A stretch of DNA of 64,000 nt, taken from the NCBI GenBank assembly GCA_964019425.1, contig OZ025780.1:1506001-1570000 (forward strand), read 5' to 3'. The translations under genes were made by a program, and so were the position numbers. Shown here piece by piece: positions 55,461 to 64,000 of this stretch (its first letter is position 1; each line of letters begins with the position of its first letter). The notes under the pieces are model-generated. The model was given only the letters and a program-made list of their open reading frames with translations, was not told the DNA's origin and did not search any database. Source of the stretch: Flectonema sp. DT1601 (taxonomy: Eukaryota > Euglenozoa > Diplonemea > Diplonemida > Diplonemidae).

Positions 55461-55642
55461 CTTGCCACATGAGTGTGTGACATTATTGCTACATTGTAGC
55501 TCCTACAAAAACCTTTTTTTTTTTTTGCAGTTGTCTTTTGGTTGTAGCAACTTTTATTTTATGTTTTTCTAATGTCCCAAAGTTGGTTTATTTTATTTTT
55601 TTTTCTGCAAGGGAACAGTCCAAAGCATAAGTCCGAACAGCC
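55461..55642. other. Short spacer
   Basis: T-rich spacer between the tail above and the next LINE fragment. No feature seen apart from T-runs near 55515 and 55590. Confidence 0.4.
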
Positions 55643-56050
55643 CTAAGGCCAGTTTGGCCCAGGTGCGCACTTGTTTTTTTTCTTTTCCATAATACATACA
55701 AACGCTGTCAAACTTGGAAATTCTACTTCGCTCATAATCGAGCCATCACTTGTTGGTAAAAATTCAGGGTGTAAATAAACATTATCTTTCTCTTTATCTG
55801 AATAACAATGACGGAAATGTTCAATTATTTCTTCTTTTGCAACGTCTAATGGGGGAAGAGGTGGGTCGTCTTTTTTTAATTCATTTTTAATTGCTTCGAA
55901 AGGGTTGTTCTGAAATTCGCTTTGCATTTTTTGAAATTATTCTTCTGTTTGATTCTCTCATACATGTGAAAGATTCTCTTCATCCTTTTTCGGGCCTCTT
56001 TCCACTCTAATGTGTTTTGATAAGAGTGCCCGTTTGTCCTTAGTTTGTTT
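55643..56050 (-). pseudogene. Second LINE family: endonuclease-RT linker and start of RT
   Basis: Minus-strand translation in two frames. 56050-55876 gives RTNGHSYQNTLEWKEARKRM, like the region after a LINE endonuclease; 55927-55643 gives VAKEEIIEHFRHCYSDKEKD and ends KKKNKCAPGPNW, the KAPGPD block at the start of LINE RTs. The rest of the RT is missing. A frameshift lies near 55900. It is a different family from the main LINE. Confidence 0.6.
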
Positions 56051-56059
56051 TTTTTGGGG

Positions 56060-56100
56060 AGGAATGTTGTAGGCAGAGCTTTAGGCTCACGGCCTTTCCT
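56060..56100 (-). ncRNA. 3'-terminal stem-loop, fourth family
   Basis: On the minus strand: outer stem AGGAA/TTCCT, middle stem AGGC/GCCT, inner stem GAGC/GCTC, loop CTAAA. Followed by CCCC and an A-run that abuts the second LINE. Confidence 0.65.
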
Positions 56101-56467
56101 GAGTGAAGAAGAATGGGATGTCCTAACACAAGAATACAAAAGATAACGAAGTTCCGCTTCAAGAAAAACAATCACATACCAGGATAGCATCACATACCAG
56201 GATAGCATCGGTCCGCTCCTCATCGCGGCATGCGCGTGTAGAGGAATGACGGGGGCTGTCACCACAATGTGACAAAGCAGACACCACCACCGAAGAAGCA
56301 GCCACCACCGATCCCTATGTGTGACTTGTGCGGCCAAAACAGCCACAATAAACACAACAAAACAGGTTTGCACCTTTGCCTCTTTGTTTCTTTCTCGCCG
56401 CTCGCCGTCAAGCACACATTGGGATAGATTAGATGGGTATGCTGGATGAATCTGTGTCTGCCACAAT

Positions 56468-56508
56468 GTGGAATGGAGGGCCAAAGCCAAAAGCTTGCCC
56501 AGATCCAC
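56468..56508 (+). ncRNA. Fifth instance of the stem-loop
   Basis: Outer stem GTGGA/TCCAC, middle stem GGGC/GCCC, inner stem AAGC/GCTT, loop CAAAA. It lies on the plus strand inside the insertion at 56051-57323, so its own parent element is unclear. Confidence 0.55.
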
Positions 56509-57323
56509 CTGAACCCAACACCACAGCACTTCCAGACTTCCATCGACCTCCTTCGCATCTTGCATCTCCAAGGCATAAACAGGTCACGAAGGGAAATAAA
56601 GGCAAGAACAAACCTGTTTGTATTTAGTGTGTAATTTAGCAATCTTTTAAAACGGATAACAAACATGTTTGAAAAAGAATGCCAGGGAGTGCACAAGATC
56701 AGACAACGAAGACATCGACATCAGTTTGGCAGCTGCGAGTATCCTGTTACTGTGTGATTGTGTTTTTGTTATTGGGTTGTACACGGGGAAAGGAAAAGAC
56801 ATTGGAGTTTAACTTATTCTCCACCTTGTGCGCATCGGCAGCAAATAAATAAAAAAGGCAAACTGTTTGATCCAAATTGGATCCATACCACATCGCTGCT
56901 GGTATCTGGTGAAGTTAAAAAATCTAGACAACCAGCAGCTTCTGATGAGTTAACCTGGCTTATGCCCAAGAAATACTCATAAGAGGGTAAGGTACAGACC
57001 TGTTTTTTTTTTTTTTTTTTAGGCGATTAACTCCGCCAGATGCCGCAATAGACTAGGGACGATCGACTTCCTTCGGAGGAGCAGCATCGGTGGTGGCAAA
57101 CCTCCTCCTTCATCTGCGTCTATGCTCCAGTGCAGGTGTGCAACGCTCTTCACCAAGTGTTGCTAACGTCTGTAACAAGTACATGTGACGTTATAGTCTG
57201 CAACAGCTGCAGCATCGACTTATCCATCCGGCAAATGTGTGGTGCGCACAGCCTCAAGAGCACGTACATTTACTAAAGATAAAGTGCCACAGTACCACTT
57301 CCACATTGACTCCCCTTCTCTTC

Positions 57324-57758
57324 TCATGCAGTACGGTAAATATTATAAATAATCAAAGGTTCTTCACATTGTATTTCCACAGCTGATATTTCAAGTGAGT
57401 CGCATTCACTTTGTGTGATCACAATCTCACTGAATTTATGTTTGTTATGAACATATGTCAATAGACCACCACCTCTAACAGGTTTTCCAACTTGCCTTGG
57501 TAGAGTTCTATCTTTCCTATATGGCGTATATTCATTAATTTCAGGTGTTTCCTTTCCCTTCGTTAAAAATGTCTCTTGGATCAATAGCACATCTGGTTCA
57601 TAGTTAAATACGAGAAGACGTAAGAGTTCAACTGATGTGTTCATTGATCTTGTATTTACTGAAATTATCTTAAAGTCAGTATAAGTTCTTTCAGTATTAG
57701 GTTTTGGGTTTGGGGCGAAGAAATTTATAGTTATTTTATTATCTAAGTTGCGCATCAC
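57324..57758 (-). pseudogene. Second LINE family: N-terminal half of an AP-type endonuclease
   Basis: FKIISVNTRSMNTSVELLRL, then PDVLLIQETFLTKG (catalytic Glu), YRKDRTLPRQVGKPVRGGGL, and a block ending IIYNIYRT where the YxPP motif is expected. The Asn and Glu of the active site are present; the GDFN and SDH motifs are missing because the sequence is cut at 57324. Confidence 0.75.
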
Positions 57759-58504
57759 CCTTAAAACTAATGTTAAATTATCTTCTCTGATACAACATAG
57801 TTGTAATTTTTACAAAATCGAACATACATCCCCCCTCCCCAGATTCAGTAGCGTAGGCAAGAGGTGCTCAACTACGTTCACGTGGCCTCCACCAAAGAAA
57901 CCAGGCAATGTTCAACGCCTCCTGTTTCATGGTGACAGTATTTTTATTTTTTTGTGCAAAGACCTGCAGTATTCTTCCCAGATAAATCTTTTCGTATCGT
58001 ATCAAAGTACCTCCCCAGATTCAATAGAAAGTAGGCCGCAATACCATTTCCACTCTGTCTCACCCTCTCGTCACATCAAATACACCGCCCTCTTCCGATT
58101 AACGCCAATGCGTTCTCTCTCATCACTTCCATCGACATCTTCACACTCGGATCGCAGAACGTGCCCGCTTCGCCTAACGTTGCTCTTGGCGATTGCGCGC
58201 ATGCACTTCTCATCTCCTCCATGATCACCGAGTTCGGATCCATGGCTGCCTCGACATGTGGAATGGTACGAATTAACTCGGCTTCCGATAGTATTGTGGG
58301 TTTTACAGACTGTCCAGAACAATGTCTCTTTAAGAATCTATTTTTATTTTTTTTTAATTTGGCGTGCTATTTGAAACACTTCGCAGGTTATGTTGTCATG
58401 AATTTCTCAAAAATGTTTGTTTTTATTGTTCAATTTGCAGTATATTACAGTTCTTTATAGTCTGGTTATAAATCACTTTCCCCATCAGTACTGCAGAGGC
58501 AGAG
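57759..58504. promoter_or_regulatory. Upstream region of the CFAP47-like gene
   Basis: No supported gene. CCTCCCCAGATTCA(A/G)TAG occurs twice (57836 and 58009), and AAAGTA..CC.CAATACCA near 58027 resembles AAAGTGCCACAGTACCA near 57288, so part of the region is duplicated. Short open frames at 58071-58330 on both strands could include a 5' exon, and a possible 3' splice site (CCCCATCAG) is at 58490. The promoter is presumably here. Confidence 0.4.
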
Positions 58505-61500
58505 ATGTCGATTCTGCGGATTAGTCCCTCTGTGGGAGAATTTTCAGATATTGGATGTGATCTGATTTACGTGATCCGATTTACTATCAGCAACACAAGC
58601 AACGCATCACAGAGAATTCGCTTTAAGCCACCAGAATCAAATGCATTCAAGTTACTGACATTGCCTCAGAATATCGCTCCAGGACTGAAACAAGAGATTG
58701 AAGTAGAATTCTGCACGAGAGAGACCCGCGACTTCAACGACTCTTTTTCTGTCATTGCAAATGAACAGAAGTTAGAAGTACCTTTGCATGCCTGGTTTCC
58801 GAGGCCCTCTATTCACTTTAAGGACGATGTCAACTTGGGAGTGATTCCCGTGCAGCACAATGCTTCATACAAACTGCAATTGACCAATATTGGAAAGTCT
58901 CCTGGGACATTTAAGTTTAAACACGACGGAATGTCAGCTGGACTAACAGTAACACCGCATTCAGGGACTGTCGAGGCCGGTTCTTCTAAAGAGGTGCAAG
59001 TAAATTATTTTGGTGCTGAAGCTGGGCTTTTTGTTAGCGTTATTCAGGTTGTTCTGCCGGAACAATCAACTCGTCAACTGAAAGTCACAGCACGTGTTGT
59101 AGAGAGCAAGGTCGATATGTTCGCATCTGATAATACTCCAGTCACTGGAGCTCTCGACTTCGGAACAGTCTATTTTGGGCAAAAGCGATCGATTGATGTT
59201 ACTTTGATGAACTCTTCTCCCTTCTCTACATCCTTCACAGTTCATACTCCCGAGGTAGCTGATGAAGACTTGGAAGAAGACTCTCGCCCATCCACTCCAC
59301 TCCCGCCTCCGATTGAAGCTCTACCCACTGATGGAAGAATTACTAAGTTGTCTTCTACTCCGGTAAAATTCCTATTCCAACCGATCTTCAGGGACGGTAG
59401 AACTGGTTTTGTGAGCAAGCAAAAAAAGCCAGAGCCTGTAATATGGAGGCAAACATTCACAACAGAATTTGTGGAAACCGAACAGAGAATGGAAGTGGTT
59501 CTAACTGGTAGGGCAGTGCACACAGATGTCGAGCTAAGCCAGAGCAGTTTCAGGTTCGGGGACACAGCAGTAAATGATCATCTTGATATGCTTGTCACCG
59601 CAAGTAACAATGCCGAGCTTCCCGTTGACATGGACATCTCTAAGGTGGCGCAATTTCACGTTCGGGCCTCGTCATATCGAATTGGTCCTCCTTGGAGACT
59701 GCAGCCTCGTTCTGATATGAATTTGATAATTACTTTTAAGCCGAACCAGTTGGGTAAATTTTCAAAAACACTCAACATATCACTCTGTGGTGGAATTCGT
59801 ACAATACCGATCCACGTGTCTGGAGTTGCGAGCGCGCTTGGTACGAAAAAACCCTTGATGGGCGGAACAGATAGGACAGCTGCAGACTTTAGGCGGGAAC
59901 TAAAGTTTGTACCCGAGCAACCATCGTCCGCCCCTTCGGGGCAACTGTCGTGTGGCTACTCGGATACTAACAAAGCTAAAGGAGCAGAGTACGCCTGGAT
60001 GGCTGATGGAACAGATGAGGTGGCGATGCTTCAGGTAAACGAATTGGAGCAGCGACGCGAACATCGACATCTGTACAACAAATACATTACGCGTAGCCGC
60101 CTCAATCGCGAGCACAATCAGCAACTACTGCAAGAAAAACGCTTGGAGAAAAAGGAACGAACCAGGTTGGGATCTTCAGCCACAATCGTTGAAAAATCCC
60201 TCGTCGATATTGGGATGGTTCCAGCCGAAGGATTGATGGAGCCAGAGCCCCATGTCCCTATAAAGAATGATCCTCTCTGGAAAGCTGACACTGGTCGGTC
60301 TAGATCTGATGGGGAAGGGAATAGACTGCTATCAAAAACAACAAAATTTGATGAAAATCGAATTATTAAAAAGAAGTTTAAAAAGGAACCCACCACACTA
60401 AACGAACAACGAGAATGCAAGCTGGTTCTCTCCCCAAAAGACATCTGCCACGTAACTATAGGACCGAAGGTTCTTGATTTTGGAAAGGTGTCAGTTTTCT
60501 CGACCAATGTTAAGAGTTTCTGTGTTCAGAATGGTCTCAAAACACACATTCAGGTTAAGATACCAGTTTCGATAAGGGATGAACTGAGACAATCCTTCCC
60601 GGCATCACAGGTTATTCCGCCTGGGCAAACAGCTGGATTTGACATCAACTTCAAGAGTGACAGCGAGCAAAATTTCACTCAAGCGATGTGGTTCCAGCTC
60701 AACGACAATCACAAGTTAAAATTCCTCTTGTTAGCTGAGGCGGTCCCGATAGATATCGGCCTCAGTCAGGAAAAGATGGACTTCCGTTTCAGCGATTTTG
60801 TCCTTGACCCAACGCTGACCCAGCACTTAACACTAACGAATAAGGGAAACTCTGCTGCGCAATTTGATTGGAATTTAGATGATTCAAAAGAACAGGCATT
60901 TTCTTTTTATCCCAGCTCAGATACGATTCCTCCTCACGGGCAACGCAATATTGACATCACTTACACACCACAACAGTTGAATGAATCTGCTTGTTCAGCC
61001 AGTCTGGATATTGTTGGTGGATCATCAAAGAAATTGCTGCTTACCGGTGCGGTTTTGGAAGCAAAATGTGCCTTTAATACTCAAAAAATCGACTTTGGAA
61101 GCGTCGCAGTAGGTTCATCGTTTCAGAAAGTCGTAACAATCCGATCCCTGGGTCCAAATTCGACAGTCTTCTCAATTACGTCTCTTCCTCCTGGTGTAAC
61201 TGTTTCTAGTAGTAGAGGACGGTTAGCTGTAAATCAATCTGTGGATGTGATAGTGACGTTGAAACCAACTCAGGCCACGGCTATTCAATCACAGATAACT
61301 TGTACTGTGAGGGGAATGAAACAAGTATTAAAACTATTGATTAAAGCTGACCCTAAAATACCACAAGTCGACCTCTCCGTAAGAGAAGGTGAGCTTAATT
61401 TTGAACGAGTCTTCGTTGGAACAACAGAATACCGTCACGTGAAGCTAATCAACACAGGAAGTATACCTGCAACACTGCTACTAGACTTGAGTGTAGCACC

Positions 61501-64000
61501 AGATTTTGCATTGTGTGACACTAATCACAAACTAGTTGAATGCACAGCAGAACCTGAAGACGACGATCCATCAAAGGGGGGCGCAATGATCGTTACGCGA
61601 GATTCAGATGAAGACGAAAGCGCTGATGATTTAGAAGATGATGGAAGTGATGATTGCATGGTTCCTATTAAAAGAGGAAGAAAGTATCGACTAACTGTCA
61701 ACGAGAGATGCACACTCGAATGCTCAATAAGCTTTAGCCCAAGTACTGTAACTCAACAACCTCATACGTTTCCTCTTCTACTATCATTGGATGGAATACC
61801 AGTTACAGAGTCTCATGAATTAATGAAACAGGTCACAGCTGAAGCTCTAAAACCCCGTTTAGTCTTATCTCACAATGCGATTGACTTTGGACCTCGAGTT
61901 GTTGTGAAAGAAGGAACTTCAAAGATTGTAAACACTGTGTCACTTCGACTTACTAATGAAGTTGATGACTCTCTTCATTGGGAATTAGTACTTCCGTCAG
62001 ATATCCAATCTGAAGCATTTAGAATAACTCCGAGTAGCGGAGTTCTGCAATCAGGTCACACGGCATCAGTGCAAGTTTCATTCTTTCCAAGTGAGGTAAA
62101 GTATTATCACATGAAAGTTGGTGTTTGTTTAGATCAAAATAGATCTGCCACCTACATGGATATCACTGCCTCTGGTCACGGTGCGAATCCGGCTTTGACT
62201 TTTGATCGTCGGGAGGTGATTCTCCCAGTTGTACCCTTAGACGTTGCAAGTCGAGTTTCATTTGTTATTAACAATGAAGGCTATGAAAGTCTTGATTTGA
62301 AATGGAAACTACCAGGTGCTGCTAAATATAACGAACCAGGAACACTTCCAATTCAAGTTAACTTTCCAGACGGATCAGCGATAGGACATCATCACAGTCA
62401 CTTAGTTGTTGAGGTTGTTTGTATTGCGAAGAAACCAATCTCATTCACTGCAAGTATTGACTTCATGGATGATGATGATGGAGTGTTTTCTATACCTGTT
62501 ACTTTCACGACTGATAATTCTGTGTTAACGTGTTCTCCGTACCTAACAACTCATAAAATGGCTGATGGTACCAATCCAGGGTTCTCAATCTCTAGCGAGT
62601 CAGACAAGCGTGCAGTCGTTTTAAAAGCTTTAGAGGAGATAGGTGATACATGTACCACACCGAAAATGAGATCAGAAGCGAGGAGTCACACCGGATCTGG
62701 GTATGACACTGACCAGACTAACACATACAAAACGATTGATAGAATAAATAGAAAATCATTTTCGAAGAGAAATGCCGACAGGCTTCGAGTATGGATGAAT
62801 TTAAATGCCTTTCAAGACCCCCTGGATGAATTAATCTCAGGTATGACAGCAGCACATGGCAAGGCATTAACAGACTTTATTGAGCAGGTTGCTGGTAGGA
62901 GCCCACCAGGAGTTATTAAACCAGAAAAGCTTCAGCAGCTCTCTCGCAGGGATGCATCGTTAGCTGAATATAAACAATACGAAGATATTTTATCCTTCTT
63001 AAAAGGATGGGGTGCCATGCTGTCAGAAGTACGTCCAGAATATCTAGTACGGTATGAAGACTTTATGCGGATATCTCCTAATCAAAAAGGTTGGGGTCAC
63101 GGCATAGGCGCTGGTGCTCCCACTCCGCAACCCAAGTCGGGGACTAGTCGCCAACGGATGTCTGAGAGGAAGTTTGGACACCGACAACATCAGACGTGGT
63201 TGACGTTGTTGTTTCAAATTATAAAAGTTTTCGTACTTTCGAAAGTAACTTGGAGAGGATTGAAAAATCTCCCGCAAAGTCACGTTATCGCTGCGCGTGC
63301 ATCAGAAGAGAAGTGGTCTTCTATGGCGATGGATCCTTCCACGACGGGGTCGAACATTTACTCCCACGCGGAATCAGTTCTTCTACGCTGGCTTACTATT
63401 CATCAGAATTATTACTTCGCAGGACAATCTGACTCTCGTATTGTGACGTTTGATGATCTACGTGATGGGAGAGCATTCGCTTCCGTGTTGTGTGCCTACA
63501 TTCCTGTCCTTGAAACACGTCTTGGATTAAATCTAGGAAACGGTCCTGCTACTTCTGGTGGTGGGAAGTCAGGTATGAATATTCTTACTTGTTCTTCAGA
63601 GTAAAACAATTCCATGTTATATGTAAAACAAAAAGAAGTAAATAAATACAGGTTTAACTGGAGCAGCATCTTCAGGGTTTGTTGCTAACCCAACGTCTCT
63701 GAGTGATTGCGAAAAGAATGCATCGATAGTCTTGGAAGCTGCGAAGACGTACGGAATGGATCTAAAAATAACTTCTAAAGAGTTTGTTGAAAGCAGTACA
63801 AGAGATCTTCTCTTATTGGCCTTAATGCTGTATCAGAATTTACCGCAATTTGTTCCCCAAGCGACAGTAATATTTAACGGAAGACTTCACGAAACGATTA
63901 CTAAAACAGTGGAACTAACAAATCCTCACAGATGGCCAATTGACTACTTAGTTCTACTGGATGACGAGGATGGTGAATTCATCATCGACAGAGCTGATAA
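58505..64000 (+). CDS. CFAP47: Cilia- and flagella-associated protein 47-like (CFAP47), partial at right edge
   Basis: ATG at 58505 opens an exon to about 63572 (1689 codons). A 79-bp intron follows (63573-63651, GTATGA to TACAG), then exon 2 continues in frame to the window end. The N-terminal region is a string of Ig-like ASH/MSP-type domains (repeated patterns such as LDFGTVYFGQKRSIDVTLMN, FSDFVLDPTLTQHLTLTN, IDFGSVAVGSSFQKVVTIRS). A basic helical stretch sits around residues 505-560 and an acidic one around 1033. A calponin-homology domain begins near residue 1620 (ESVLLRWLTIHQNYYF, FDDLRDGRAFASVLCAYIP) and continues in exon 2 (LLLLALMLYQNLPQFVP). This order matches CFAP47, a large axonemal central-apparatus-associated protein needed for sperm flagella in mammals. 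HYDIN is the main alternative but is not known for this CH arrangement. The gene is intact as far as seen. Confidence 0.82.

Larger units (their letters stand above)
56051..57323 (-). mobile_element. Unclassified retroelement-like insertion between two parts of the second LINE
   Basis: Separates the endonuclease fragment (57324-57758) from the linker (56050). Its minus-strand 3' end carries the conserved stem-loop (56100-56060) 10-15 bp before LINE sequence resumes. A 19-bp string GATGTCGATGTCTTCGTTG (minus, near 56725) is shared with the plus-strand tail at 55144. No convincing protein. Some LINE sequence (second half of the endonuclease) is lost at this point. Confidence 0.45.

Noticed and set aside
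55876-56571. 231-codon minus-strand frame as one gene
   Set aside because: Only its last 60 codons are LINE-like; the first part lies in the inserted element and has no protein character.
58071-58460. Frames on both strands upstream of CFAP47 as separate genes
   Set aside because: Short, overlapping on opposite strands, no domain; a 5' exon of CFAP47 is possible but not supported.

Overview
The window is nuclear DNA of a eukaryote that builds motile cilia or flagella. It carries GT-AG introns, a very long cilia gene (CFAP47-like), a membrane histidine acid phosphatase, and a dense, nested load of non-LTR and DNA transposons. The gag-like first protein of the main LINE resembles those of protist I/Ingi-type LINEs as I remember them, so a flagellated protist or an early-branching animal relative fits. 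I cannot name the species.

Layout. 1-4005: a two-exon acid phosphatase (minus strand) and the 3' end of a coiled-coil gene (plus strand). 4005-11774: blocks of a 31-bp minisatellite alternating with copies of a roughly 1.04-kb repeat (here 'unit B'), one block holding a 2.95-kb DNA transposon with clean ends. 11775-51562: about 39.8 kb that appears to sit inside one copy of unit B and is made almost entirely of copies of one LINE family. Its core is a full-length plus-strand LINE (ORF1, endonuclease, reverse transcriptase, RNase H, 3' UTR) whose coding parts lie in order at 16002-35480 but are split by four insertions of 3' tails of the same family. Three related cut-and-paste transposons (one with a near-complete transposase) and a MULE-like element lie in the same mass. 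51563-54588: the other half of unit B, more minisatellite, and an inverted unit B. 54589-57758: remnants of other retroelements. 58505-64000: CFAP47-like gene, running off the right edge.

How the parts relate. The LINE 3' UTR is unusual: it holds long arrays of a roughly 115-130-bp unit with three successive hairpins, and ends in a compact stem-loop with a CAAAA loop. The same stem-loop, with stems that change in a paired way, sits near the 3' end of unit B and of two other retroelement tails at 55400 and 56060 (minus strand), and a fifth copy lies at 56468. This suggests several element families share one 3'-end recognition structure for a LINE reverse transcriptase. ORF1 and ORF2 of the LINE are in the same frame, separated by a single TAG followed by CAACCA, which fits the known CARYYA read-through context. 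These two points are the strongest candidates for something new. All similarity statements come from reading the sequence and recalled family knowledge; no search was run.
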